Source: JAAELZ01 sp965237485 (GTDB lineage Bacteria > Pseudomonadota > Gammaproteobacteria > Arenicellales > Poriferihabitantaceae). From it: a stretch of 64,000 nucleotides of DNA. Location of the stretch: positions 1 through 64,000 of the forward strand of contig CBDEFQ010000010.1 in assembly GCA_965237485.1 (NCBI GenBank), given 5' to 3'. Shown here piece after piece: positions 52,342 to 63,038 of this stretch; within the stretch, counting starts at the first letter, position 1; each line of letters opens with the position of its first letter. The notes beneath the pieces are model-generated. The model searched no databases. It was given only the letters and a program-made list of their open reading frames with translations, and was not told the DNA's origin. The translations under genes were made by a program, and so were the position numbers.

Positions 52342-52833
52342 ATGCCGAAATATAGCGTAGAACGAAGAGAAGCTGTTTTATCTAAATTATTATCATCAAA
52401 TAGTCAGTCCTTCGCAGAAATATCTAGAGAAGAAGGAATCAGTGTTCAAACCTTGTATGATTGGCGAAATAAAGCCAGACGATCAGGAGTTTTAATGCCT
52501 AATAGTGATTCATCTAATCAGTGGGATTGCCAAACTAAGTTCACCGTAGTTCTTGAAACTGCTGCGATGAATGAACAAGAATTATCTGCGTATTGCCGAG
52601 AGAAAGGCCTATACCCTACTCAAATAACGCAATGGCGAGAAGCTTGTATTAATGGTGTTGATGAGGCTCTCATTAGCCCTAAAGTTGCGCGCGATGAAAT
52701 ACGTGCGTTAAAAAAAGACAAGAAGAAGCTAGAAACCCAGCTGCGCCGCAAAGATAAAGCCTTGGCTGAAACGGCCGCATTATTAGTATTACAAAAAAAG
52801 TTTCAGGCGCTTTGGGAGGACGAGGAAGTATGA
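52342..52833 (+). CDS. ISa copy 5 OrfA
   Basis: 163 residues. HTH SFAEISREEGISVQTLYDWR, then a Lys/Glu-rich coiled coil. It ends KFQALWEDEEV with a TGA overlapping the orfB ATG (ATGA, 52830-52833). The A7G run (52793-52799) is the probable -1 frameshift site producing OrfAB. Confidence 0.93.
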   Translation: MPKYSVERREAVLSKLLSSNSQSFAEISREEGISVQTLYDWRNKARRSGVLMPNSDSSNQWDCQTKFTVVLETAAMNEQELSAYCREKGLYPTQITQWREACINGVDEALISPKVARDEIRALKKDKKKLETQLRRKDKALAETAALLVLQKKFQALWEDEEV

Positions 52834-53879
52834 TTACGACTCAGACGCGCATTAAAGTAATCAATGATGTTAATGAAGCAGTAGACGCAGGTTCAAAGCG
52901 TTCAAGTGCTTGTGAGTTGGTTGGCCTTGCCGAGTCTACGCTTAGACGTTGGAAGCCAAAAGGAGAAGATAGTATCCGCAGTGATCAACGTCCTTTGGTA
53001 GAAAAGCCAGTACCTGGCAATAAACTAAGCGAGCAAGAGCAGCAACACATTTTATCGATATGTAATGAATCGGCATACAATCATTTGCCGCCGTCGCAAA
53101 TAGTACCGCAGTTGGCTGACAAAGGTATTTATGTGGCCAGCGAGTCTAGCTTTTATCGAGTTCTCAAGGCGCATGGGCAATTGAAGCACCGCGGCCGCGC
53201 CAAACAAAAGCAGTCCCGAACACCCGATACTCATATAGCACTAAAACCTAATGCTGTGTGGATGTGGGATATCACCTATTTGGCGACGCGTACTATTGGC
53301 AAGCATTATTACCTGTACATGGTAGAAGACCTTTACAGTCGCTATGGCGTTCACTGGGAAGTACATCCTGTTGAAAGCGGTGAATTAGGTGCGCAGTTGA
53401 TGTCTCAGGCGGCTCTAAAAGTGGCTAGCTGCGATGGCATGCCCGTCTTACACAGTGATAATGGCAGCCCAATGAAATCGTTCACAATGAGAGCGAAGTT
53501 AGAAGCATTAGGAATAAAGCCCTCTTACTCAAGGCCAAGAGTAAGCAATGACAACGCTTATATTGAATCCATGTTTAGAACGGTAAAGTATTGCCCTGCG
53601 TGGCCTTCTCAAGGCTTCGATAGCTTAGAGGCCGCCCGCCAATGGGTGGGTAAGTTTATGCAATGGTATAACGAAGAACATCGTCACAGTGCTATACGCT
53701 ACGTTACACCTGGCCAGCGTTATCGCGGTGAAGATAGTGCCCTATTAGCAAAACGAGAAGTTGTTTATCAGGAAGCTAAAGCAGCAAAACCTAATCGGTG
53801 GTCTGGCCAAACCCGAAATTGGCGGCCTTGTGGTGCGGTTGCGCTGAACCCACAAAAAGAAGTATTATTGGCTGCGTAG
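52830..53879 (+). CDS. ISa copy 5 OrfB, IS3-family transposase subunit
   Basis: 349 residues from ATG 52830. Catalytic Asp, Asp, Glu in MWDITYL, LHSDNGSP, NAYIESMF. It is in the -1 frame of orfA, the standard IS3 arrangement, so OrfAB can be made by a -1 slip. Intact. Confidence 0.95.
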   Translation: MITTQTRIKVINDVNEAVDAGSKRSSACELVGLAESTLRRWKPKGEDSIRSDQRPLVEKPVPGNKLSEQEQQHILSICNESAYNHLPPSQIVPQLADKGIYVASESSFYRVLKAHGQLKHRGRAKQKQSRTPDTHIALKPNAVWMWDITYLATRTIGKHYYLYMVEDLYSRYGVHWEVHPVESGELGAQLMSQAALKVASCDGMPVLHSDNGSPMKSFTMRAKLEALGIKPSYSRPRVSNDNAYIESMFRTVKYCPAWPSQGFDSLEAARQWVGKFMQWYNEEHRHSAIRYVTPGQRYRGEDSALLAKREVVYQEAKAAKPNRWSGQTRNWRPCGAVALNPQKEVLLAA

Positions 53880-55258
53880 GAAAATGTGCAACTACCCTGA
53901 AAATTGCCGCTTGTCTTGGCTGTATCTCAAGGGTGTCAGCACTGGAGAAATGGGGGATGCACTGAGCGTGCTAGTGGGTCAATCAGCGACTGGGTTATCA
54001 TCAAGCACAGTGAGTAAGCTCAAAGCAACGTGGTCTCAGGAGTACAAGGATTGGAATAGAGAAGGTTTAGATCGAGATCGATGGGTTTATCTATGGGCGG
54101 ACGGGATACACAGCGGCCTGCGCGGCGATGAGGGCCGGCTCTGTGCCTTAGTTGTCATCGGAGTGAATGAGCGCGGTCACAAGAAATTACTGGCGATTGA
54201 AGACGGTGAGCGAGAGTCTACGCAGAGTTGGCGAGAGGTGTTGTTGGCACTCAAGGAGCGAGGCCTGAATCAACCAGAGCGGGGCATCGGTGATGGTGCT
54301 TTAGGCTTTTGGAATGCCCTGGAAGAAGTCTATCCTGGCACTAAACATCAACGGTGTTGGGTGCATAAAACGGCCAACGTGCTGAACAAGCTGCCTAAAT
54401 CGGTGCAGCCCAAAGCAAAAGCAGCTCTGCATAACATTTGGCAGGAAGAAACCAAAGAAGCGGCGCAAAGCGCCTATCAATTATTCATTAAAACCTGTCA
54501 AGACAAGTATCCAAAAGCCACGCAGTGCTTGGAAAAAGATCGCGAAGAGTTAATGACGTTCTACTCGTTCCCTGCCAAGCACTGGATGAGCATACGTACT
54601 ACGAATCCAATTGAATCAACATTCGCGACTATCCGACACCGTACCAAACGATGCAAGGGATGTCTTAGCCGTGATGGCATGTTAAGTATGATGTTCAAGC
54701 TGGGTCAGTGCGCAGAGAAAAAGTGGAACCGAATACGCGGGTTCGCCTATCTAGCAAAAGTGATTCAAGGGGTTCCATTTAAAGATGGAATAGAGCAAAC
54801 TAATGACTACTCAGATCAAACCGAGGCCGCTTGAAGAAAATGCCTCATACACCAGATTCGGGCATAACTCCAAGATATAGAGCTGCTTGTTGTTGTCGAC
54901 CCTTCAAACATGGCTTGGCTTAGTGGCTACAATGGTTGGTCGTTCTATACCCATCAATGTGTTCTGGTTAGTCATACTGGCCTACCCCATTGGGTCGGCA
55001 GAGGGATTGGCCAACGATACTGTAACTTCAGGTATGGACTTTTATATTAGATAGAGCAGTATGGCCTTTTCCCCCTAGGGGGATTTTTTTCGAATTTTTG
55101 ATTTATTCAAATTTTCTATCTTGGTGTCTTGTAAGTTGAGCCATTTGTGCGTTCCCTGTTTTAAGCAATTAAAATACTGGAGACACCCAAATGACCCAAT
55201 CAAACAATAACGTATTTGACGTAGTAGTGGAACACACATCTCAGAAGGCCCCGATGCC

Positions 55259-56043
55259 ATGCGCCCCGTGCTCACCGCACTGCTCAATGAGGCGATGAAG
55301 ATTGAAAGAGAGCCGTTTCCAGGCGCATCACACTATGAGCATAGTCAAGACCGGCCAGGGTTTGCCCATGGCTACCAGGATAAGCGTATCGATACGCAAG
55401 CCGGTACGCTCAATCTGCGTATCCCAAAGACCGCTAAACACCTTGATGAACCTTTTTACCCTCAATCGCTAGAACGCGGCTTACGCAGCCAACGTGCGAT
55501 GATGCTGACCGTTGCTGAAATGTACGTGACGGGCGTTAGCACGCGCCGAGTCGAAAAAGTCATGCAGAGCATGGGTATTGAAAGCATCTCCTCTACACCG
55601 GTCTCACGGACTAACCAGAGCATGGATGAGGCGTTAAAAGTCTGGCGTGATCGTCCGTTGGGTAAAGTCTCTTACCTAATCCTTGATGCGCGTTATGAAA
55701 AGGTGGGTGAGGGCCACCAAGTGATTGATATGGCGGTGTTGAGTGCGGTGGGTGTATTGCCTTGTGGACGGCGTTGCGTATTAGGGACGGCAATGGCGCT
55801 TAATGAAGCCGAGGTTAACTGGCGAGAGTTCCTCAAAGGCTTGGTTGACCGGGGCATACATGGTATTGAGTTTATTGTCAGTGATGATCACCGTGGCTTA
55901 AAAGCCGCTAGAAAGGCAGTGTTCCCAGGTATACCTTGGCAGCGTTGCCAGTTCCATCTGGCGCAGAATGCAATGCATCATGCCCCCAATCACAAGATCA
56001 AGCAGCGCATTGGTGGTGAGCTGCGTAGTGTTTGGAATGCACC
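55259..56043 (+). pseudogene. IS256-family (second type) transposase of ISh copy 2, 3'-truncated
   Basis: 261 codons up to the ISg junction, from MRPVLTALLN, with the first two catalytic Asp regions (LILDARYEKVGEG, VSDDHRGLKAARKAV) but not the Glu. Upstream, an ATG at 55190 reads MTQSNNNVFDVVVEHTSQ in another frame, probably the original N-terminus. Confidence 0.85.
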
Positions 56044-57417
56044 AGTCTTGTCCAACATGAAATGATACTGAGCGAAGGGACTGATTCTAATCGGAAATGA
56101 TACCGAACTAATCTAATTTCTGTTCATGATGGTGAATGAATACCATTATGAATGACCACCATATAGATACCCTTGATAAGGCACGCTTGTTTCTACAAGG
56201 CACTGATGAAATCGATCTGGCAATCGACGGTAAACGCAATCGCTATGATTTCATCAAACGCACCTTAATGCGTTTCAAGTACAGCAAACTGGGTCGAGCC
56301 GATAAGGGTCTTGTGCTGCGTTATATCACACGCATCAGCGGTTACTCTTATGTGCAAGTGAAACGCCTGGCTGCCAGCTATCTCAAGCACGGTAGAATCC
56401 AGTGGCGACATCGTGCCACAAGGGGCTTTGCTAGACGCGATAGCAATCAAGACATTAAGCTTCTAGCAGATATGGATGAACTCCACGGTACGTTATCAGG
56501 CCATGCCACTAAGAAACTCTGTGAGCGCGCCTTATTGTCTATGAGCAAACTGAGTATGCCAACCTGGCACCTATCTCGGTTTCTCATCTATACAATCTAC
56601 GCCGATCTAAACCCTACCAGAACAATCTCCGTCACTTTGAAAAGACACATTCCAAGCCTTCTTCATATCGGCCAAAGACGTAAGCCACAGCCAGAAGGTC
56701 AACCTGGCTATAGCCGTGTAGATACAGTGCATCAGGGCGATAAGGACAAGGTTAAAGGGGTCTATCATATCAACGCCGTTGATGAGATCACCCCGTTTGA
56801 AGTCGTGTCTTCTACACAGAAAATATCAGAGCCATTCTTGATGCCTATTCTCACTCAAATGCTAGAGCAATTCCCCTTTGTGATTAAAGGCTTTCATGCC
56901 GATAATGGCAGTGAATACATTAACCAATCGGTGGTGCGATTGTTGAATAAGCTATTAATCGAGTTGACCCAATCCAGGGCTAGACACCGTAACGACCATG
57001 CCTTAGTTGAGTGCAACAATGGGGCCATCGTGCGCAAGCATCTTGGCTTCATGCATATCCCGCAAAAATATGCGCCTGATATTAATCAATTTGCCACCGA
57101 CTTTCTTAACCCTTATTTGAATTATCACCGACCTTGTTTCTTCCCACAGATCAGCACTAACAACAAAGGAAAACAAGTCAAAACCTATCCATATCGAAAC
57201 ATGATGACGCCTTATGAAAAACTCAAATCGTTGACCAATGCACAGTCATATCTTAAAACTCACATCTCGTTTACAATGCTTGACGATATCGTTTATCAGA
57301 TGACTGATAATGAGGCAGCAAAACAACTCAATGAGGAAAAAACTAAACTCTTTAAAAACATCTTTGAACAGAAATGACAATCAACTTCTCGGTATCATTC
57401 CTGTATTGGAATAGACT
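56044..57417 (+). mobile_element. ISg copy 2 (rve-core transposase element)
   Basis: 1374 bp, both terminal repeats. No TSD: the left flank is the middle of the ISh transposase gene (aatgcacc) and the right flank its distal end (atgagtcaac), so an adjacent deletion removed ~315 bp of ISh. Confidence 0.92.
56136..57377 (+). pseudogene. rve-core transposase of ISg copy 2, internal shifted frame
   Basis: 413 codons, one open frame, but residues ~135-180 do not match copy 1. One base is lost near 56533 (ttattgtc for ttagttgtc) and one gained near 56667 (ttcatatcgg for ttctatcgg). The ~45 residues between are thus read in a wrong frame, replacing YEQTEYANLARISVSHLYNL. Catalytic Asp, Asp, Glu motifs are intact. 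Probably inactive. Confidence 0.8.
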
Positions 57418-58457
57418 ATGAGTCAACTTGCTAGACAAAAAGTCCATACCAAATGTTGCGTAATCTTGACCAACCTGGGGCAATGCGCACATGCTACCTG
57501 CCAGAAGAAAACCTAATCGGCTATCCTGACCATTTCGTACAGTCCACCACCTGTCATCCGATGGAGTTTGTTGCCAATACTATTAAACAGCAAAGTCTCT
57601 CGCATACGCGCATTGGTGTGGAAATGGATAATTACTATTTTACAGCGGCGGCTTTCGACACTTTAAAATCAGCTTTCCCAAGTAGTCAATTTCACTAGTG
57701 TCCCAACGTTAAGAATTGAAACGCTGATAAGCAACTGAATATACACGAAGAATCACCTAAACATGAAGGGCATCGACTTGAACACAATACGAACCTCTAA
57801 ACTCTCGGAGTTTTCTGTGACCCTTGAGGCAAATTATGTATTCAGGCAAGTTCGTTTTCGCTCAAGTGATGGAGCATATTCCAATGAAGGTGTTCCACCG
57901 TTGTGTACAAACCTACAACGGAGATCACAAGGTTCATTCTTTACACTTGCCTCGACCAGTTTCTCTGCATGGCTTTTGCTCAGTTGACGTATCGGGAAAG
58001 CCTCAGAGAGACAGAGATTTGCCTGCGAGCACAAAACAACAAGCTTTATCATATGGGAATACGTGGTGGCATTGCCCGCAATACACTCTCCAATGCCAAC
58101 AAGGTGCGCGATTGGAGAATATACGCCGACTTCGCTCAAGCATTGATAAGGATCGCCAAGCCATTGTACGCAGAAGAAACCTTGGGCTTGGAACTCGACA
58201 ATACGGTTTACGCTCTCGATTCATCTACCATCGACCTGTGCCTATCAGTTTTTCCTTGGGCTCTATTTCGTTCCACCAAATCAGCTGTAAAACTTCACAC
58301 ATTGCTCGATTTGCGAGGCAATATCCCAACGTTTATCCACATTTCAGCTGGAAAAATGCACGATGTGAAGATATTGGACATACTAATGCCCGAAGCAGGT
58401 GCTTTTTACATTATGGATCGAGGCTATCGGCAATTTTCAGGGTAGTTGCACATTTTC

Positions 58458-59507
58458 CTACGCAGCCAATAATACTTCTTTTTGTGGGTTCAGCGCAACC
58501 GCACCACAAGGCCGCCAATTTCGGGTTTGGCCAGACCACCGATTAGGTTTTGCTGCTTTAGCTTCCTGATAAACAACTTCTCGTTTTGCTAATAGGGCAC
58601 TATCTTCACCGCGATAACGCTGGCCAGGTGTAACGTAGCGTATAGCACTGTGACGATGTTCTTCGTTATACCATTGCATAAACTTACCCACCCATTGGCG
58701 GGCGGCCTCTAAGCTATCGAAGCCTTGAGAAGGCCACGCAGGGCAATACTTTACCGTTCTAAACATGGATTCAATATAAGCGTTGTCATTGCTTACTCTT
58801 GGCCTTGAGTAAGAGGGCTTTATTCCTAATGCTTCTAACTTCGCTCTCATTGTGAACGATTTCATTGGGCTGCCATTATCACTGTGTAAGACGGGCATGC
58901 CATCGCAGCTAGCCACTTTTAGAGCCGCCTGAGACATCAACTGCGCACCTAATTCACCGCTTTCAACAGGATGTACTTCCCAGTGAACGCCATAGCGACT
59001 GTAAAGGTCTTCTACCATGTACAGGTAATAATGCTTGCCAATAGTACGCGTCGCCAAATAGGTGATATCCCACATCCACACAGCATTAGGTTTTAGTGCT
59101 ATATGAGTATCGGGTGTTCGGGACTGCTTTTGTTTGGCGCGGCCGCGGTGCTTCAATTGCCCATGCGCCTTGAGAACTCGATAAAAGCTAGACTCGCTGG
59201 CCACATAAATACCTTTGTCAGCCAACTGCGGTACTATTTGCGACGGCGGCAAATGATGGTATGCCGATTCATTACATATCGATAAAATGTGTTGCTGCTC
59301 TTGCTCGCTTAGTTTATTGCCAGGGACTGGCTTTTCTACCAAAGGACGTTGATCACTGCGGATACTATCTTCTCCTTTTGGCTTCCAACGTCTAAGCGTA
59401 GACTCGGCAAGGCCAACCAACTCACAAGCACTTGAACGCTTTGAACCTGCGTCTACTGCTTCATTAACATCATTGATTACTTTAATGCGCGTCTGAGTCG
59501 TAATCAT
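58458..59507 (-). CDS. ISa copy 6 OrfB, IS3-family transposase subunit
   Basis: 349 residues from ATG 59507, which overlaps the orfA stop. All three catalytic motifs present. Intact and in the -1 frame of orfA. Confidence 0.95.
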   Translation of the reverse strand: MITTQTRIKVINDVNEAVDAGSKRSSACELVGLAESTLRRWKPKGEDSIRSDQRPLVEKPVPGNKLSEQEQQHILSICNESAYHHLPPSQIVPQLADKGIYVASESSFYRVLKAHGQLKHRGRAKQKQSRTPDTHIALKPNAVWMWDITYLATRTIGKHYYLYMVEDLYSRYGVHWEVHPVESGELGAQLMSQAALKVASCDGMPVLHSDNGSPMKSFTMRAKLEALGIKPSYSRPRVSNDNAYIESMFRTVKYCPAWPSQGFDSLEAARQWVGKFMQWYNEEHRHSAIRYVTPGQRYRGEDSALLAKREVVYQEAKAAKPNRWSGQTRNWRPCGAVALNPQKEVLLAA

Positions 59508-59995
59508 ACTTCCTCGTCCTCCCAAAGCGCCTGAAACTTTTTTTGTAATACTAATAATGCGGCCGTTTCAGCCAAGGCTTTATCTTTGCGGCGCAGCTGG
59601 GTTTCTAGCTTCTTCTTGTCTTTTTTTAACGCACGTATTTCATCGCGCGCAACTTTAGGGCTAATGAGAGCCTCATCAACACCATTAATACAAGCTTCTC
59701 GCCATTGCGTTATTTGAGTAGGGTATAGGCCTTTCTCTCGGCAATACGCAGATAATTCTTGTTCATTCATCGCAGCAGTTTCAAGAACTACGGTGAACTT
59801 AGTTTGGCAATCCCACTGATTAGATGAATCACTATTAGGCATTAAAACTCCTGATCGTCTAGCTTTATTTCGCCAATCATACAAGGTTTGAACACTGATT
59901 CCTTCTTCTCTAGATATTTCTGCGAAGGACTGACTATTTGATGATAATAATTTAGATAAAACAGCTTCTCTTCGTTCTACGCTATATTTCGGCAT
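59504..59995 (-). CDS. ISa copy 6 OrfA
   Basis: 163 residues, same as copy 5, ending KFQALWEDEEV. Seven-A run on the coding strand near 59538-59544. With its orfB this is one of two ISa copies here with the canonical frameshift arrangement and no lesion. Confidence 0.93.
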   Translation of the reverse strand: MPKYSVERREAVLSKLLSSNSQSFAEISREEGISVQTLYDWRNKARRSGVLMPNSDSSNQWDCQTKFTVVLETAAMNEQELSAYCREKGLYPTQITQWREACINGVDEALISPKVARDEIRALKKDKKKLETQLRRKDKALAETAALLVLQKKFQALWEDEEV

Positions 59996-61198
59996 GAGTA
60001 TTTCTCCGCCGCCCCTTGTGAATTAAAATGTGTGCAACTACCCTGACGTCTGGGGCTATCTGGACTTTGCAAGATTATTCAGCATCAATCAGGCAAGCGC
60101 GTTCTTCATTATTCGAGCAAAAAGTAATACGTTATACAGACGTCAATATTCTCACGCTATTTCCGCGGAAGAAAAATCAAACGGGATAGTTTGCGATCAA
60201 ACAATTATGCTCACGGGTGTCGGCTCAAAGAACGACTACCCTCAGCAATTAAGGCGAATCAAGTATTACGACACGAAGACCGACAAAACTTTCAATTTCC
60301 TAACCAACAACTTCACCATTCCAGCTCAGACGGCAGCCGATCTTTATCGTTACCGCTGGCAGATCGAGCTATTCTTCAAATGGATCAAGCAGCATCTGAG
60401 GATCAAATCATTCTTCGGGATATCAGAAAATGCAGTGAAGACTCAGATATGGATAGCCATTTCAGTGTATGTGTTGATAGCTATCATCAAAAAGAGACTG
60501 CACCTTGGAATAGAACTTTATACAATATTACAGATACTAAGCCTCACGCTATTCGAAAAAACACCATTGGATCAATTACTTATGATATCTGAAAACAAAT
60601 ACGATATGAGCAAAGACAGTAACCAATTGAATTTGTTCGATTTAACGTTTGGACACTAGTGAGTCAATTTATTAACGCGAATAGCTTGGTCAATTGGCAA
60701 CGTGCAGTGAAATCTCCCCAAGAAATGGTGTATATCAAAAGAGCGGCAAGAATCGCCGAGAGAATACATTCAACCATTTACGATACCATTGAAGTCGGCC
60801 TACCCAAAAACCAATTGGCCGCAACTATCTATCAAACCGCCATCGAAGGTGCCGATGGGCATTGGGGAGATTACCCGGCAATTGTGCCATTGTTACCTAC
60901 AGGAATGGACGCAACTGCAGCTCATCTTACTTGGGACGACCGCCCGTTTGCTAAGGGTGACATAACGTTCTTTGAAGTTGCCGGCTACCATAAACGTTAC
61001 CACTGCCCATTGTCTCGCACTATTTCGCTTGGAGAACCACCACAAAAATACAAAGACGCAGAGCAAGCTGTACTCAGTGCAATGCAAGCTGGCTTAGAAT
61101 TTGCTAAACCGGGTTATAAATGCGAGGACATCGCGATCCACTTTTTTGACGAATTAGAACAGCACGGCTTCAAAAAAACAACCGCACTGGCTACTCTA

Positions 61199-62819
61199 CA
61201 GCAATTCCCGCTATCGCCTAAAAGGCCAGTGAAATCAGAATCTCTCATAAAAATGCTTGTGTTGGCTTTGTTACGGGGAATCGGGTTTCTCCTGCTAGCG
61301 TGAGGCTTGCTAATTTGGCTTGGTTTACCCTGAATAAACACTCACTCTAAACTGCTTCCGTCACGGCCTCACTAAGAAGTATTATAAGCAATCGGCCCAT
61401 TCGCTTTTATCCCATACGCCATCGCGCATAATATCGCCTCCCAATGTGGAATCAAGTGATTTAGAAATAGTCCGCGCAACGATTCCCACAAATTACGTTT
61501 ACTTTGTTTGCTCTGTTGCGCTTGTCGAAACAGCGGACAACAGCGTTGTTGAATCTGATCAATCATAAAAGCAAGCAACATCAACGACGCGAATACCGTC
61601 GACAAATGCTTATGGCCGTGACCGAAGTTGTGTTCAAAGTGATAGCACTTGGGTTTTCAGGGTGTTAAAGGTTCCGTTTTCAATCTTCCAGCGCGCTCGG
61701 GCTGCGCGCATAATCTGAGTCAGATTGTCATCCGACAATGGGATGTCAGTTACCCAGCTAAAGTGTCGTGTTTTGCCATTTGTTGTGGTTTCCCAGACTT
61801 CTAGGAAATTAGCTTCCAACTCAAAATGGCTATCATTCAATGGTACGCCGTTGGCGTAACGAAAACGCCGATGAACCCCTGCTTCATCTGTTTGTTCAAC
61901 GCATTGTGTTTCTTTGGTGTGCTCAACCCAGTCAAATAGAAAACCATGATCGGATTCTTTAGCTCCGATAATAAAACGATGATTCAATGACTTAAGCAGT
62001 TTAATATGAGGTCCGTTAGACGCTAAACCATCCTCGATAACGATCAATTTCAAATGCGGATGCTCCCGCTTTAATGCGCTCAAAAAACGTTTCGAGGCAT
62101 TACGCTCACAATCATTCTTATTGCTCCCATCCGCCTGCATGATCGGCTCTGGCGCAAACGGAAATACTTCACGATGATCAGGATGCACCAACACCCCGCA
62201 AAGCATCTGATGATAATACGTCACCCGCCCATCGCGGTGATGCTTTTCACAACAGTTGGCGCAATGAACCTTTGAGGAGGAAAAATAGCCCGTGCCATCA
62301 ATTGATAATAGATAGTGACCCGCCAAATAATCGAATCCCTCTAAACCTTTGCCGCGTTGAAGGTTGGCAAATAATTTAGTAAACGCTTTACGTAACGAGA
62401 CTGGGTCAACCTCGTCCAATCTTTGGCGCAACCAGCTATCGCTAGGAGCCTGCTTAATTCCATATAGTGCACGCAGGTTCTTACGGACTAATTCTTCTTT
62501 ATCTTGAGGCTGATCAAATTGGAGTAATGATGGGTATTTTAATGAAAACACCGCAACACCAGACATAAGACAATCAACAAGAGGTAAAGCTCGGCTCGCT
62601 TTAGTATCCTTTATCGAATCAAAACAGTGACGAACGGCACTAAGTAACCCGGGGGCACTCAACTGTTTACGCAGTGACGGTTGGGGCATCAGTCTTACTT
62701 ATTTTATGAAATAGTGCTGATATCTTACTAAAAGCAGACGAAAGGTTACGAAATAATAATTGTAGAGCCTCCGTAGAACCGCTTATTTACTCAGTTTTTA
62801 GATCTAGCGGGAATTGCTG
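61199..62819 (-). mobile_element. ISj (IS4-superfamily-like), complete
   Basis: 1621 bp, terminal repeats cagcaattcccgcta on the left and its complement tagcgggaattgctg on the right. Perfect 9-bp TSD gctactcta (61190-61198, 62820-62828). Inserted in doeA. I do not recognise the subfamily. Confidence 0.9.
61372..62689 (-). pseudogene. DDE transposase of ISj, frameshifted
   Basis: 351 codons from MPQPSLRKQLSAPGLLSAV to a stop at 61634, then a second frame ending at 61372. A one-base slip near 61640 separates NTLKTQ from CYHFEHNFGHGHKHLSTVF. Probable DDE: LLSIDGTGYFSSSKVHCANC (Asp), LIVIEDGLASNGPHIKLL (Asp) and RARWKIENGTFNTLK (Glu). Full length would be ~437 residues. The transposase is inactive unless the frame is recovered. 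Confidence 0.8.
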
Positions 62820-63038
62820 GCTACTCTATTGGACTCTCTTACCCACCTGATTGGGGTGAACGAACCATGAGTTTACGACGTGGTGATTTAACTGAACTCA
62901 AAAAAAAATATGGTGTTACATTTCAGGCCAGCACTGTGGCTGGATGACGGTGGGTTAGAGATAACCGAAAGTATTGCCTTAACCCCGACGGGCTACGAAA
63001 AATTAGCTCAAGTGGAACAAAAATTATTGATCAAATAA

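Larger units (their letters stand above)
52282..53909 (+). mobile_element. ISa copy 5 (IS3 family), complete, A7 type
   Basis: 1628 bp. TSD cttg (52278-52281, 53910-53913), inserted in the ISb transposase. Seven-A run as in copies 2 and 6. Reference copy. Confidence 0.96.
51904..54834 (+). pseudogene. IS256-family transposase of ISb copy 4, split by ISa
   Basis: Residues 1-126 (51904-52281) and 127-432 (53914-54834) total 433 codons when ISa is removed. One base differs at the junction (53914, T for C, Pro to Ser), and ELGIGDG reads ERGIGDG. Not expressible as one protein while ISa is in place. Confidence 0.92.
51845..54870 (+). mobile_element. ISb copy 4 (IS256 family), interrupted by ISa copy 5
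   Basis: Inverted relative to copies 1-3. TSD caagatata (51836-51844, 54871-54879). Removing ISa and its 4-bp TSD leaves 1394 bp. Inserted in doeA. Confidence 0.95.
55018..57465 (+). mobile_element. ISh copy 2 (IS256 family, second type), internally deleted, carrying ISg
   Basis: Left repeat gatactgtaacttcaggtat then ggactttt, right repeat as in copy 1. TSD ttg(g/a)ccaac, 55009-55017 and 57466-57474, with one mismatch. The transposase is cut after GTTTGGAATGCACC and resumes at ATGAGTCAAC: ~315 bp present in copy 1 are replaced by ISg copy 2. Inserted in doeA. Confidence 0.9.
58428..60055 (-). mobile_element. ISa copy 6 (IS3 family), complete, A7 type, inverted
   Basis: 1628 bp, TSD ctat (58424-58427, 60056-60059). 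The only complete ISa copy in the minus orientation. Inserted in the ISi transposase. Confidence 0.96.
57836..60659 (+). pseudogene. IS4-family transposase of ISi, frameshifted and split
   Basis: Starts MYSGKFVFAQVMEHIPMKVF then HRCVQTYNGDHKVHS (DUF4372-like). It changes frame near 57935 into CLDQFLCMAFAQLTYRESLR and runs to the catalytic YALDSSTIDLCLSVFPW and IMDRGY, where ISa interrupts. It resumes LDFARLF and ends with YRYRWQIELFFKWIKQHLRI (Y-R-E-K signature) and FDLTFGH. One frameshift plus the insertion make it inactive. Confidence 0.88.
57693..60661 (+). mobile_element. ISi (IS4 family, second type), interrupted by ISa copy 6
   Basis: Terminal repeats cactagtgtcccaacgttaa and complement of ttaacgtttggacactagtg. 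TSD agtcaattt (57684-57692, 60662-60670). Removing ISa and its TSD leaves 1337 bp. Inserted in doeA. Confidence 0.93.
51755..63038 (+). pseudogene. doeA: ectoine hydrolase (DoeA), broken into five segments
   Basis: Segments: 51755-51844, 54880-55017, 57475-57692, 60671-61198, 62829-63038, separated by ISb, ISh, ISi and ISj, each with a 9-bp TSD. Joined they give 1184 bp, two more than 394 codons. Diagnostic M24-family stretches: LSGYNGWSFYTHQCV, LIGYPDHFVQSTTCHPMEF, HLTWDDRPFAKGDITFFEVA then GYHKRYHCPLSRTISLG, and SIGLSYPPDWGERTMSLR. DoeA hydrolyses ectoine to N-acetyl-diaminobutyrate. Lesions besides the insertions: an extra GT near 54959-54965, one A lost near 61171 and one gained near 62900. 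No doeB is in the window. Confidence 0.9.
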
